Assembly: GCF_003590335.1 (NCBI RefSeq)
Contig: NZ_MIET01000034.1
Span: forward strand, 124,001-188,000
DNA: 64,000 nt
Reading direction: 5' to 3'
DNA from: Pseudoalteromonas sp. MSK9-3
GTDB taxonomy: Bacteria; Pseudomonadota; Gammaproteobacteria; Enterobacterales; Alteromonadaceae
Of this stretch, positions 19,185 through 28,496 are shown piece by piece; position 1 is the stretch's first letter, and every line of letters begins with the position of its first letter. The position numbers were made by a program, and so were the translations under genes. Below the pieces are notes generated by a model. It had not been told where the DNA came from and made no database searches. It saw only the letters and a program-made list of their open reading frames with translations.

Positions 19185-19649
19185 ATGAATATTATTGAAG
19201 GTAATAAGTACGCACCAGGCAAAAAATTTGCCATTGTCATTTCTCGTTTCAATGACTTCATCGGAAGCAGCTTACTTGATGGCGCTGTTGATGAATTAAA
19301 GCGTACTGGCGGCGTAAGTGATGAAGATATCACCGTGGTCTATGTACCTGGCGCTGTTGAGTTACCCCTTGCGGCTAAACGCATTGCAATGAAAAAAGAG
19401 TTTGATGCAATAATTGCACTGGGTGTGATTATTCGTGGCGGAACACCGCACTTTGATTTGGTTGCAAATGAGTCGAACAAAGGACTTGCATGTGTTTCAT
19501 TAGATTATGATATCCCGGTTGCATTTGGTGTGTTAACAACTGAAAGCATTGAGCAAGCCATTGAACGTGCGGGAACAAAAATGGGCAACAAGGGTGGCGA
19601 AGCTGCACTTGGTGCGCTAGAAATGGTTAACGTACTCGATAAAATTTAA
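19185..19649 (+). CDS. ribH: 6,7-dimethyl-8-ribityllumazine synthase
   Basis: Condenses the RibBX and RibD products into the lumazine substrate of riboflavin synthase. The 154-residue length matches the family. Signatures are [17 protein letters not shown] near the N-terminus, [30 protein letters not shown] with the catalytic His near residue 87, and GNKGGEAA near the C-terminus. It sits 11 nt before nusB, the usual neighbour. Confidence 0.97.
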   Translation: MNIIEGNKYAPGKKFAIVISRFNDFIGSSLLDGAVDELKRTGGVSDEDITVVYVPGAVELPLAAKRIAMKKEFDAIIALGVIIRGGTPHFDLVANESNKGLACVSLDYDIPVAFGVLTTESIEQAIERAGTKMGNKGGEAALGALEMVNVLDKI

Positions 19650-19660
19650 GAGGAACATCA

Positions 19661-20071
19661 GTGAAACCAGCAGCAAGACGCAAAGCGCGCGTATTAGCAC
19701 TACAAGCCGTTTATTCATGGCAATTAAGTGGCAACCCAATTGGTGATATCGAGCAACAAATGTTGATTGAAAACGATGTTACCAAAGTAGATGTTGAGTA
19801 TTTTAAAGACTTAGCGCGTGGCGTTGCAGTTAATCAAAAGCAGCTTGACGAAATTGTTACACCACATTTATCACGTCCTTTTGATGATTTAGATATGGTT
19901 GAGCGAGCAGTTCTTCGTGTAAGTGCATATGAACTGAAATTCCGTGAAGATGTTCCTTATAAAGTTGCTATCAATGAAGGCATTGAACTGGCAAAGATAT
20001 TTGGTGCAGAAGACAGCCACAAGTTTGTGAATGGTGTGCTAGATAAAGCGGTTAAAGATATCCGCAAGTAA
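19661..20071 (+). CDS. nusB: transcription antitermination protein NusB
   Basis: Binds boxA RNA with NusE (S10) to allow antitermination on rRNA operons. The 136-residue all-helical protein has [15 protein letters not shown] at the start and [24 protein letters not shown] near residue 105-128, both diagnostic. It follows ribH closely (SD GAGGAA) and precedes a hairpin and thiL. Confidence 0.97.
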   Translation: MKPAARRKARVLALQAVYSWQLSGNPIGDIEQQMLIENDVTKVDVEYFKDLARGVAVNQKQLDEIVTPHLSRPFDDLDMVERAVLRVSAYELKFREDVPYKVAINEGIELAKIFGAEDSHKFVNGVLDKAVKDIRK

Positions 20072-20088
20072 CGGGCAACCAAAAGGAG

Positions 20089-20111
20089 AGCCGGCATTGG
20101 CCGGCTTTTTT
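20089..20111 (+). terminator. hairpin between nusB and thiL
   Basis: A 7-bp stem AGCCGGC / GCCGGCT with an ATTG loop is followed directly by TTTTTT, the form of a rho-independent terminator. It lies between a good Shine-Dalgarno (AAAAGGAG, 20081-20088) and the thiL ATG at 20116. It may partly terminate read-through from nusB, or bring the Shine-Dalgarno close to the thiL start when folded. Confidence 0.7.
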
Positions 20112-20115
20112 GTGT

Positions 20116-21078
20116 ATGAAGGAATTTGAATTAATCAATCGCTACTTTACTGGACGTGGTGTTACGCGCCGGGATGTTGATGTAGGGATTGGTGACGATT
20201 GTGCTTTGGTGAATGTGCCTGATAATTGTCAACTCGCAATTACAACTGACACATTAGTGGAAGGTGTCCACTTTTTTGCTGATATTCCCCCTCGAGCTCT
20301 AGGACATCGAGCGCTTGCTGTTAACTTAAGTGATTTAGCCGCAATGGGAGCAGAACCAACTTGGGTTTCTCTGGGTTTGACTCTTCCTAAAATAGACCCT
20401 GAGTGGTTAGAAGAGTTCACTGAAGGTATGCATGAAATAGCTGAATATTTTAATGTTCAGATTATCGGTGGAGATACAACTCAGGGGCCACTGACCATTA
20501 CAATATGTGCGAAAGGAACTGTCCCTAAAGGTAAAGCACTGACACGCTCAGGTGCTAATGTCGGTGATTGGATTTATGTCACGGGCAACTTAGGTGATGC
20601 GGCATTAGCCATTGAAAGCCGTAAAAACAATTGGCCATTGAGTGAGTCTGATGCAGCCTCTGCGCTGAAAAAGTTTCACTACCCTTCGCCACGTGTCGCA
20701 GCAGGTCAAGCATTAAGAGGCATCGCTTCTTCTGCGATAGATATTTCCGATGGACTACTTGCTGATTTATCACATATTTTACGACGTTCAGGTGTTACTG
20801 CGCAGATCCATGCTGATAAAGTACCTATGTCAGACGCATTACGTCATAGTATCCCCCAGGATCAAGCGTTAAAGTTAGCACTCGCCTATGGCGATGACTA
20901 TGAGCTGTTGTACACTGTTTCACAAGACAATAAGCTTATAATGGAATCCAAGCTCCACCAGTATGGCGTTGAACCAATATGTATTGGTCAAATTCAGGCG
21001 GGCAGTGACGACATTGAATTATTATACGACAACCAACCTTGGCTTTTACCTGAGTCAGGTTTTGAGCATTTTAGTTAG
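20116..21078 (+). CDS. thiL: thiamine-monophosphate kinase
   Basis: Phosphorylates thiamine monophosphate to thiamine diphosphate. The protein of about 320 residues has the family motifs VGIGDDCAL, ITTDTLVEGVHF, NLSDLAAMGAEP, and DISDGLLADLSHI near residue 214, with YGDDYELLYTV near 258. I chose ATG 20116 (MKEFELINRYF, compare E. coli GEFSLIARYF). A TTG at 20110 inside the preceding T-run is unlikely. No Shine-Dalgarno lies directly before the ATG; the nearest is 28 nt away across a hairpin. Its stop is 8 nt before pgpA. Confidence 0.95.
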   Translation: MKEFELINRYFTGRGVTRRDVDVGIGDDCALVNVPDNCQLAITTDTLVEGVHFFADIPPRALGHRALAVNLSDLAAMGAEPTWVSLGLTLPKIDPEWLEEFTEGMHEIAEYFNVQIIGGDTTQGPLTITICAKGTVPKGKALTRSGANVGDWIYVTGNLGDAALAIESRKNNWPLSESDAASALKKFHYPSPRVAAGQALRGIASSAIDISDGLLADLSHILRRSGVTAQIHADKVPMSDALRHSIPQDQALKLALAYGDDYELLYTVSQDNKLIMESKLHQYGVEPICIGQIQAGSDDIELLYDNQPWLLPESGFEHFS

Positions 21079-21086
21079 GAGAAGGT

Positions 21087-21566
21087 TTGGCAAAGCAGTT
21101 TAATTTAAAGCGCCCGCATCAGTTTTTTGGACTTGGATTTGGCCTCGGTTTATCTCCTGTAGCGCCAGGGACTGTTGGTACGTTAGCAGCTTTACCGTTT
21201 ATTTTTATCACATTATCGTATCCTTTATGGCTGCAATGTGTATTTGCTATTGTTATTAGCGTTTTTGGATTATGGGCTTGTGGGAAAACAGCGAAAGATG
21301 TCCAAGTGCATGATCACCCAGCCATCGTGTGGGATGAGGTTGCAGGTTTTTATATCACCATGTTGGGCGCAGCTATAAGCTGGCAAACTCTCCTTGTTGG
21401 GTTTGTGTTATTTCGTTTCTTTGATATTGTAAAGCCAGGGCCGATTAAGCTATTAGATAAACGCTTAAAAGGAGGGTGGGGGATCATGGCTGATGATATT
21501 TTGGCTGGTATTTTCTCATTGATTTGTTTGCAGGCTCTGCTAAAAACAGGTGTTTTAGTAGGCTAA
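21087..21566 (+). CDS. pgpA: phosphatidylglycerophosphatase A
   Basis: Removes phosphate from phosphatidylglycerophosphate to give phosphatidylglycerol, in the inner membrane. It has 159 residues with GFGLGLSPVAPGTVGTLAALP at the N-terminus (part of the family signature), WDEVAGFYITM near residue 85 and RFFDIVKPGPIKLLDKRLKGG near 113, plus about four membrane helices. The start is TTG 21087 with AGGAGAAGG directly upstream, which fixes it. It is 8 nt after thiL, a conserved pairing, and 8 nt before the GGDEF gene. Confidence 0.95.
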   Translation: MAKQFNLKRPHQFFGLGFGLGLSPVAPGTVGTLAALPFIFITLSYPLWLQCVFAIVISVFGLWACGKTAKDVQVHDHPAIVWDEVAGFYITMLGAAISWQTLLVGFVLFRFFDIVKPGPIKLLDKRLKGGWGIMADDILAGIFSLICLQALLKTGVLVG

Positions 21567-21574
21567 TCTAGGCG

Positions 21575-24500
21575 ATGTTTGTGACTAATAAAAAGACGCT
21601 AGTAGCTATTTGGTTGTTGATATATATGGGGCTGACTTTAACCCCACATTCAGCATTTTCGGCAATAAATGATTATGTTGTTAAGCAATGGAATTTACAA
21701 AATGGTTTACCGTCACAATCAATCGCGAGCATAGTACAAGATGATAATGGTTATATCTGGCTAGGTACACAGTTTGGACTTAGCAGGTTTGATGGTCATA
21801 AGTTTACAAACTTAACGACTCAAAACACCGCTTTTTTGCAATCAAATGCTGTTCATAAGTTACTCATGGACAAACGAGGCATGCTATGGATTGGCACGCG
21901 ACGCGGACTTCACCGTTTAAACCCCCAAACACTTGAAGCACAAAGTTTTAATACTCAAGGGCCAGTCCATGACTTACTGGAAGATCACGATGGTGGAGTA
22001 TGGATTGCTTCGAACGGACTGTATTATATCTCTGAAGCGGATCAGCTGCTCCATGACAGTGAAAACCAACCAACGCTATTTTCCCCAAGCAAAATTAATC
22101 AGATAGTTGGTTCTGTAACACGAATGGCATTATCATCTGATGGTATTTGGCTGGTTAATGAGCATCATTTACTCAAAATTAAAGAGTCGAGTTCAGTTAA
22201 CAACAATGAATTTCGACTGAAATTAGCCAGTAAGTTATCCTTGCCCCGGCAATTAGCGCAAACAATCATTCACGACCTTTCTTGGATTGATGGTCGTTTA
22301 TACTTAGCGTCAGAGCTTGGTGCATATTTTTTAGATATTGATGAAGTGATCCGTCGATATAGCGAAATAGGAAATACCGCGGTTTATAAATTCCTTGGTG
22401 ACGAAGACGGCGGCTTTTGGGTTTCGACATCGAATGAGCTCATGTACCGAGAGCCGAATGGGTCTTGGCAGTCGGTAAGGCCAACGCAAGCAGAGCAAAA
22501 TATCTGGTTTTCAGATATTTTCAAAGACCGAGAAAATAATATTTGGTTAGGTAGCTTAAATGAAGGGTTATGGTTTGCTCATTCAGGTAAAGTTGAGCGT
22601 CATCAAGTAGGCCCGACAATCAACCAAGGTGTATCAGCAATAACGCAAGCGACTGACGGAAAGGTGTGGGCCTCTAGTCGGTTAGGCATTGGTGTACTGA
22701 ACACACTTGGAGAGTACCAACAAGTACTTGCAATGCAGCAGCTTAAACGCAGACAAGTATTTGATTTAGAATTCCAAGGCGAACGCCTTTATTTAGGAAC
22801 AGATAAAGGAGTACTTTTATATGAACAAGGACAGGTGTATACCTTACCGTTTATAGAATTGAGAGATAACCCCGTTTTTTCGATCAGCCCTTCTAACAAA
22901 GGGGGGTTGTGGTTAGGCACTGGGAGAGGGCTTTATCGTTTAGACTATGCGGGCCTTACGCCATTTGCATATAACTCATTCTTAGGCAGCCAATATATTA
23001 CATTTGTATTGGACTTACCTAACTTTGGCTTTATTGGCACTAATAAAGGCGCATATCAATATAATGAACGAGGCATCGAAAAACTGGGAGGACATACCGC
23101 CTTAGATGTTGCCTACATAACCAGTATTCTGCATCTCGACGACGTTTCGACCTTGATAGGGTCTCGTAGCCATGGTCTTTTTTATCAAACAAAAAAAGGG
23201 GACTGGCTGCAATTAGATGCGTCTAATGGGTTACCGTACGGTTCGATTAACTCGTTACATTATGACAAAAAGTTTGAACAGATTTGGGTTGGCACAAAAA
23301 AAGGTGTGTATCGTATGCCAGCCGCCCAATTTACTCAGAGCATTAATAATTTGCAAGTTGAACAGGTTATCAGTCAGTTTGATCGACAATTGGATGGTAA
23401 AGCCAGTCAGTGCTGTTCAGGTTTTGGCCATGATGCGGTGATGGAAACGGAAAGCTCTATTTGGTATCCGAGCTCGCAAGGCGTCGTTGAGATCCCCAAA
23501 GACGTACAGTTATTCGGAGCCGATGATCTACAGCCCAAATTGGAAGCGCTTTATACCAAGGAGAGACGGATCCCAAGTAGCTCACTCAAAGATACCATAG
23601 TGTTAGGTAACGGTGAGCGTGATATTACGATAAAATATACCGCAATTGACTTTTATGCTCCGAAAAGTATTGAATTTCGCTATCGCTTATCTGGAAAGGA
23701 GAAGAGCGAGTGGCGCGATGCATCAACGGGACAAGAGGCCATTTATACTAATTTACCACCAGGTGAATACGTATTCGAACTAGAGGTAAAACGTAGAGGG
23801 CAAGATTGGACAAAAGCGCGGACGAAACAGGTGGCTATATCTTTACCTCGTCGCTTTGACGAAACCATCTATTTCCGCTTAGTGATCACTTGTGGCTTTA
23901 TCTTTTTATTTTATCTCATATTTTGGGTGTTTCGTGCGCAAGAGCGCAGAAAGCAGATGGCACTCGAAAACCTAGTAGCTGATAGAACAACTGAGCTGAG
24001 AAAGGCCAATGAAAAGCTAAATCAAGTAAACACCCAGTTAAAGCTAGTCAGTCATACCGATGAATTGACCGGCTTACGTAGCCGACGTTTCTTGTTCGAT
24101 CAATTACCGAAAGATGTGGAACACTATCAGCGTAATGCGCAGTCTTTACAGCAACAAAACAAACGTTTGGTGCTGATGATTTTGAATGTTGATAGCTTTA
24201 GTAAAATCAATGATACATATGGGCCAATTGGGGGAGATAGTTGTTTACAGCAACTCGCGACTTTACTCAATATGCGCACACAAGGTTCTGATTACGTTGC
24301 ACGGTGGAGTGGTGATGAGTTCCTACTGCTTTTAAGAGACTTTAAACGTGATGAAGTTGAAGAGTATGTAGGGGAGCTGTGTAAAGCTGTTGCAGACTTT
24401 GATTTTAATTTGCCGAATGGTAAATCAATGAAATTAACAGTTTCAATGGGGTGGTCATTTTACCCGTTACCGTTACTAGGTGGGCAGGTGATTGGCTGGG

Positions 24501-24688
24501 AAGCATCTGTGAATTTAGCGGATATAGCACTGCATCAGGTTAAAGAGCGAGGTGGAGACGGCGCTGCGACAATTATATTTGATGAACAGCTCGATGCGTT
24601 TGAATTTGAACAAAGCAGTAACATAGAGTCTCAGTTGCAAACACTACAAGATAGTGGTTTGGCCGAGGTTAGAGTATGGATGCGATAG
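21575..24688 (+). CDS. periplasmic-propeller sensor with GGDEF diguanylate cyclase domain
   Basis: A 1037-residue membrane protein predicted to make cyclic di-GMP in response to a periplasmic signal. It has a signal peptide (about 1-30), a long region of two-component-regulator propeller repeats (about 45-640, with repeated [GN]-x-I/L-W-[IVL]-G-T-x-x-G-L units such as IWLGTQFGLSRFDG), a Y_Y_Y domain (about 680-755, LPPGEYVFELEVKRRG), a membrane helix (about 768-788), a short coiled coil and a C-terminal GGDEF domain (about 830-1010). The active loop reads SGDEF, an accepted variant of GGDEF. The usual RxxD inhibitory site is QGSD here, so product inhibition may be lost. It is tightly linked to pgpA, so it is probably expressed with the housekeeping genes. 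The ligand is unknown. Confidence 0.9.
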   Translation: MFVTNKKTLVAIWLLIYMGLTLTPHSAFSAINDYVVKQWNLQNGLPSQSIASIVQDDNGYIWLGTQFGLSRFDGHKFTNLTTQNTAFLQSNAVHKLLMDKRGMLWIGTRRGLHRLNPQTLEAQSFNTQGPVHDLLEDHDGGVWIASNGLYYISEADQLLHDSENQPTLFSPSKINQIVGSVTRMALSSDGIWLVNEHHLLKIKESSSVNNNEFRLKLASKLSLPRQLAQTIIHDLSWIDGRLYLASELGAYFLDIDEVIRRYSEIGNTAVYKFLGDEDGGFWVSTSNELMYREPNGSWQSVRPTQAEQNIWFSDIFKDRENNIWLGSLNEGLWFAHSGKVERHQVGPTINQGVSAITQATDGKVWASSRLGIGVLNTLGEYQQVLAMQQLKRRQVFDLEFQGERLYLGTDKGVLLYEQGQVYTLPFIELRDNPVFSISPSNKGGLWLGTGRGLYRLDYAGLTPFAYNSFLGSQYITFVLDLPNFGFIGTNKGAYQYNERGIEKLGGHTALDVAYITSILHLDDVSTLIGSRSHGLFYQTKKGDWLQLDASNGLPYGSINSLHYDKKFEQIWVGTKKGVYRMPAAQFTQSINNLQVEQVISQFDRQLDGKASQCCSGFGHDAVMETESSIWYPSSQGVVEIPKDVQLFGADDLQPKLEALYTKERRIPSSSLKDTIVLGNGERDITIKYTAIDFYAPKSIEFRYRLSGKEKSEWRDASTGQEAIYTNLPPGEYVFELEVKRRGQDWTKARTKQVAISLPRRFDETIYFRLVITCGFIFLFYLIFWVFRAQERRKQMALENLVADRTTELRKANEKLNQVNTQLKLVSHTDELTGLRSRRFLFDQLPKDVEHYQRNAQSLQQQNKRLVLMILNVDSFSKINDTYGPIGGDSCLQQLATLLNMRTQGSDYVARWSGDEFLLLLRDFKRDEVEEYVGELCKAVADFDFNLPNGKSMKLTVSMGWSFYPLPLLGGQVIGWEASVNLADIALHQVKERGGDGAATIIFDEQLDAFEFEQSSNIESQLQTLQDSGLAEVRVWMR

Positions 24689-24715
24689 CGCTTAAATATA
24701 CCGAATGTAATTGCG

Positions 24716-25036
24716 TTACTTGGAGTACGTATTTTTACGCGTTAACCACTGAAAATACATCACCCAGTCTGCTAAAAAAGAGTAAAATGGGTATTTAAAT
24801 GTAGCAGGGCGATTCTTTTCAAATAGTAAATGCCCTAGCCAGGCAAAACCGTATCCAGTCACAGGGGCAAGCAATAAGTACCAAAGTGATTGAGTGAATA
24901 GAGATGCGACAATGGATAAAATAACGCATGAGCTGCCAAGGTAGTGTAAAGCTCTGCATTTAGGGTGGTTATGTTGCGTTAAATAAAATACGTAAAAGTC
25001 ATTGAAAGAGTTAAATGATTCTACCTTATGCGTCAT
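24716..25036 (-). CDS. DUF962 (Mpo1/YGL010w-like) membrane protein
   Basis: A 106-residue protein with about three membrane segments. The family marks are HPKCRALHYLG (His near 23) and GFAWLGHLLFEKNRPATFKYP near residue 64-83. Yeast Mpo1 of this family is an iron-dependent dioxygenase acting on 2-hydroxy fatty acids; whether this bacterial member does the same is not known. It lies downstream of dxs on the minus strand and convergent with the GGDEF gene. Confidence 0.82.
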   Translation of the reverse strand: MTHKVESFNSFNDFYVFYLTQHNHPKCRALHYLGSSCVILSIVASLFTQSLWYLLLAPVTGYGFAWLGHLLFEKNRPATFKYPFYSFLADWVMYFQWLTRKNTYSK

Positions 25037-25060
25037 ACTCGCCCCCGTAAATGAGAGAGG

Positions 25061-25087
25061 AGAAGGAGCTTAAACTCCTTCTTTTTT
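25061..25087. terminator. hairpin between dxs and the DUF962 gene
   Basis: An 8-bp stem (AGAAGGAG / CTCCTTCT), loop of 6, followed by TTTTTT on the plus strand. Both adjoining genes are on the minus strand, where no T-run follows, so the orientation is odd. It could stop antisense transcription coming from the GGDEF gene or simply separate dxs from the next gene. Confidence 0.45.
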
Positions 25088-25090
25088 GAT

Positions 25091-26956
25091 TTAATTTAAG
25101 GCTAAATTACGTACGTAGTCACAAATCCCACGTGCAGATAACCCCATTTCATCATGCATTTCATCTTGCGTCCCATGTTTGATAAATTCATCTGGGATAC
25201 CGAGATGGTTTACCTGAGTGGCTGCACCAATACTGGCAAGAAATTCACTTACCGCGCTACCTGCACCACCTGCGATAGCATTATCTTCCAGCGTGATGAA
25301 GTGTGTGTGCGACTGAGATAGTTCTGACAGTAACTGGGTATCTATTGGTTTAACAAAACGCATATCAACTAACGTCGCGTTGAACTCATCTGCAGCAAGC
25401 TGCGCGTTATGTAGCAGTGTACCAAAACTGAGAATAGCTATCTTTTCACCCACTCTGATGGTGTTTGCTTTGCCAATTTCGACTTTCGTCATCTCCTGTT
25501 CTATGTCGGCATTGCCTACACTTCCTCGAGGGTAACGTACGGCCACGGGTTGATCGCAGTTAAATCCAGTATAAAGCATCTTTCGGCACTCATTTGTATC
25601 ACTGGGTGTCATGATGATCATATTAGGAATACACCGCATAAAGCTTAAATCATATGCACCCTGGTGTGTTTCTCCATCTGCGCCAACAATACCAGCACGG
25701 TCAATTGCAAACAAAACAGGAAGGTTTTGAAGTGCAACGTCATGAATAAGTTGATCATAAGCTCGCTGTAAAAAGCTTGAATAGATAGCAACGACCGGTT
25801 TGAGGTTTTCACAGGCAAGTCCTGCGGCAAGGGTAACTGCATGCTGTTCAGCAATCGCAACATCGAAGTATTGCTCAGGGAACTGCTTTGAAAACTGAAC
25901 CATACCTGAGCCTTCTCGCATGGCAGGGGTGATAGCCATTAAGCGAGGATCCTGTGCTGCCATATCGCAGAGCCATTGTCCAAATACCTTAGAAAATGTC
26001 GGGGCTGCTGGTTTCGATTTTGGCAAGCTATGAACGGCTGGATCAAATTTTGGTACTGCATGGTAGCCTATTGGATCAGCTTCCGCAGGTTCATAGCCTT
26101 TGCCTTTTTGAGTTTTTATATGGAGTATTTGTGGGCCTTTCAAGTTACGCATATTACGTAAGGTATCGACCAGCATGTTGACATCATGGCCATCAATAGG
26201 CCCGATGTAATTGAGCCCTAGTTCTTCAAAGAAGGTACCAGGAATAACCATACCTTTTAAATGTTCTTCTACTTTACTGGCTAGCTCTTTAACTGGTGGC
26301 ACGCCAGACAATAATTTTTTACTACCTTCACGGATGTTTGTATAAAAACTGCCTGATAATATTTTGGCAAAGTGATTGGTTAGAGCTCCAACATTTTCAG
26401 AAATCGACATTTCGTTATCATTTAATATGATCAACATGTCTGATTTTATGTCACCCGCGTGGTTCATCGCCTCGAACGCCATACCTGCCGTAATTGCACC
26501 ATCACCAATGACGGCGACAGTCTTACGACCTTTACCTTCTTGCTTAGCCGCAATAGACATACCCAAAGCCGCAGAGATAGATGTGCTTGAATGCCCGACG
26601 CTGAAAGTGTCGTATGGGCTTTCTTCTCGGTATGGAAAGGGATGTAAGCCGTCTTTTTGCCTGATGGTATGAATCTGTTCACGACGACCTGTGAGGATCT
26701 TGTGCGGGTATGCTTGATGGCCAACATCCCAAATTAATCGGTCTTCTGGTGTATTGTAAACATAATGAAGTGCGACGGTCAGTTCAACTGTGCCTAAGCC
26801 TGATGCAAAATGGCCACTACTTTGTGATACTGAGTTGAGTAAGTATTCTCTCAATTCTTTACTAAAAGAAGGTAATTTATGTTGCGGTAATTGGCGCAGT
26901 TGCTCGGGCTCTTCTGCGAGAGCCAACAAAGGGTACTTGCTACTATCAAATGTCAT
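25091..26956 (-). CDS. dxs: 1-deoxy-D-xylulose-5-phosphate synthase
   Basis: Thiamine-diphosphate enzyme that joins pyruvate and glyceraldehyde 3-phosphate, the entry step of the MEP isoprenoid pathway. I place the start at ATG 26956, giving 621 residues beginning [15 protein letters not shown], close to E. coli DXS (620). An in-frame upstream ATG would add 15 residues without family support. Motifs: [19 protein letters not shown], the ThDP-binding [15 protein letters not shown]…ILNDNEMSI (about 150-182), and the transketolase-like [15 protein letters not shown] near 370. It follows ispA on the same strand, completing a typical xseB-ispA-dxs operon. Confidence 0.97.
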   Translation of the reverse strand: MTFDSSKYPLLALAEEPEQLRQLPQHKLPSFSKELREYLLNSVSQSSGHFASGLGTVELTVALHYVYNTPEDRLIWDVGHQAYPHKILTGRREQIHTIRQKDGLHPFPYREESPYDTFSVGHSSTSISAALGMSIAAKQEGKGRKTVAVIGDGAITAGMAFEAMNHAGDIKSDMLIILNDNEMSISENVGALTNHFAKILSGSFYTNIREGSKKLLSGVPPVKELASKVEEHLKGMVIPGTFFEELGLNYIGPIDGHDVNMLVDTLRNMRNLKGPQILHIKTQKGKGYEPAEADPIGYHAVPKFDPAVHSLPKSKPAAPTFSKVFGQWLCDMAAQDPRLMAITPAMREGSGMVQFSKQFPEQYFDVAIAEQHAVTLAAGLACENLKPVVAIYSSFLQRAYDQLIHDVALQNLPVLFAIDRAGIVGADGETHQGAYDLSFMRCIPNMIIMTPSDTNECRKMLYTGFNCDQPVAVRYPRGSVGNADIEQEMTKVEIGKANTIRVGEKIAILSFGTLLHNAQLAADEFNATLVDMRFVKPIDTQLLSELSQSHTHFITLEDNAIAGGAGSAVSEFLASIGAATQVNHLGIPDEFIKHGTQDEMHDEMGLSARGICDYVRNLALN

Positions 26957-27061
26957 TGTATTTATATATATCCTACTCAAACCTTGCGTAATTATATACA
27001 AAGCCAGAGGTTAATTTTATCTATTTATGCAACTTAGTCATTAATACGTCATTAATAACGG

Positions 27062-27949
27062 TTAATGGTCACGTTCAACGATGTATTTTGCTAATTTTGC
27101 AAGCATATCGGTATTCGCGTTGACGTTGCTGAGTTGCTCTATCGCCTGTTCAGTTAAATCTTGGGCTTTTTGCTTTGCCCCTTTAAGGCCAAGTATGGCC
27201 GGATATGTCGATTTATTATTACTGATATCTGAGCCTTGTGGTTTCCCAAGTATCTGGGTATCACCTTCGATATCGAGTATGTCATCTTGTACCTGAAATG
27301 CCAGACCGATACTTTGCCCATATAGATGTAGACTTTCTAAATCGGAACTTTTTAGCTCTGGTGCACATAAAGCACCGAGCTCAATCGCGCATATTAATAA
27401 AGCGCCGGTTTTCAATCTGTGGATCTGCTCTAAGTCTTCCAAGCTAATATCTTGATTTGTACCGGCAATATCCAGAGCTTGACCGCCGACCATACCTTGT
27501 AATCCCGCAGCTTTTGATAGCGCTCTGATCATACTAATTTGCCGTGATTCAGACACTGCAAAGTGGTGACTAGAAATGAGTTCAAAAGCTAAACTTTGCA
27601 ATGCATCACCAGCTAAAATAGCCTGAGCTTCGTCAAATTGAATATGGCAAGTTGGCTTGCCTCGGCGCAAATCATCATCATCCATTGCGGGTAAGTCGTC
27701 ATGCACTAAAGAGTAGCTATGAATACACTCGATAGCGGCTGCGACAACATCGAGGTCACTGTTTTTTGCGCCCAGCATTTCACCGGTTGCATAAACCAAA
27801 AATGGCCTGAGTCGTTTACCACCATTATTGATACTGTAAAAGGTCGCCGCTTTGACGGTTTCATCGGTGATTAAGTCTTGCTCAAAATACTGCGTCATAA
27901 AATGCGCTATACGGTTTTGAGCGTTATTTATTTCTACTTTTAGCGTCAC
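27062..27949 (-). CDS. ispA: farnesyl diphosphate synthase
   Basis: Makes geranyl and farnesyl diphosphate from IPP and DMAPP. The 295-residue protein has the first Asp-rich motif in HDDLPAMDDDDLRRG near residue 82 and the second in FQVQDDILDIEGD near 220. Other matches are NNGGKRLRPFLVY and LAGDALQSLAFE. The start is GTG 27949, 3 nt after the xseB stop, which suggests coupling. The dxs start lies about 105 bp downstream. Confidence 0.95.
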   Translation of the reverse strand: MTLKVEINNAQNRIAHFMTQYFEQDLITDETVKAATFYSINNGGKRLRPFLVYATGEMLGAKNSDLDVVAAAIECIHSYSLVHDDLPAMDDDDLRRGKPTCHIQFDEAQAILAGDALQSLAFELISSHHFAVSESRQISMIRALSKAAGLQGMVGGQALDIAGTNQDISLEDLEQIHRLKTGALLICAIELGALCAPELKSSDLESLHLYGQSIGLAFQVQDDILDIEGDTQILGKPQGSDISNNKSTYPAILGLKGAKQKAQDLTEQAIEQLSNVNANTDMLAKLAKYIVERDH

Positions 27950-27952
27950 GAC

Positions 27953-28195
27953 TTATTCCGAACTTTCAGTAAATGGTGCTGTTGTGCTATTTTCATCATT
28001 GCCCATAAGGATCGCGACTTTCTGCTCAGCATTTTGGAGTTTTTGATTCGATGCATTTGCCAGTTGGATCCCTCGCTCAAACTGTTTAAGAGATTGCTCT
28101 AGCGTGAGTTCGCCGTGCTCCATCGCACTAACAATACCTTCGAGCTCATTGATGGCTTCTTCGAAGCTGAGGTTTTCTGGTTTTTTTACTGCCAT
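27953..28195 (-). CDS. xseB: exodeoxyribonuclease VII small subunit
   Basis: Small subunit of the single-strand-specific exonuclease VII, which works with XseA. It is 80 residues, the same as E. coli, with the conserved LSFEEAINELEGIVSAMEHG and LEQSLKQFERGIQLA, both typical. First gene of the xseB-ispA-dxs operon. xseA is not in the window. Confidence 0.95.
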   Translation of the reverse strand: MAVKKPENLSFEEAINELEGIVSAMEHGELTLEQSLKQFERGIQLANASNQKLQNAEQKVAILMGNDENSTTAPFTESSE

Positions 28196-28496
28196 GAGGA
28201 CGTCTCTTTATTGGGCAAATTAAATAAAAGAGCTCAATTTTAGGGGCAATAACGTACTAGGTCAAAGATAAGCGAACTTTTTTACGCTAAACTGTTAGAT
28301 ATCAACTGAATAGCTATACTCGCAATTTTTTGGCTTTTTAATATAATTGAGTTAAGAAATAGCATTGCTTGCCGATACGTAGTTGAGAAAGGACTATGTT
28401 TATATTTTTACTGTAGGACACAGTAACGAAGCGCTACAATTAAATGCGTTAGAGTAAAAATTAGAAAAATAGTATATAACACTCTCTGGAGGGTAT
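28196..28496. other. intergenic region, divergent promoters of xseB and pomA
   Basis: About 300 bp between two divergent operons. It is AT-rich and must carry promoters for both, but I see no convincing -35/-10 pair, no operator repeat and no small ORF with a good ribosome binding site, apart from GGAGGG (28488-28493) serving pomA. Confidence 0.5.

Noticed and set aside
27030..27062. GTCATTAATA repeated twice between ispA and dxs
   Set aside because: Two copies of an AT-rich 10-mer in an AT-rich gap; too little to call a repeat element.
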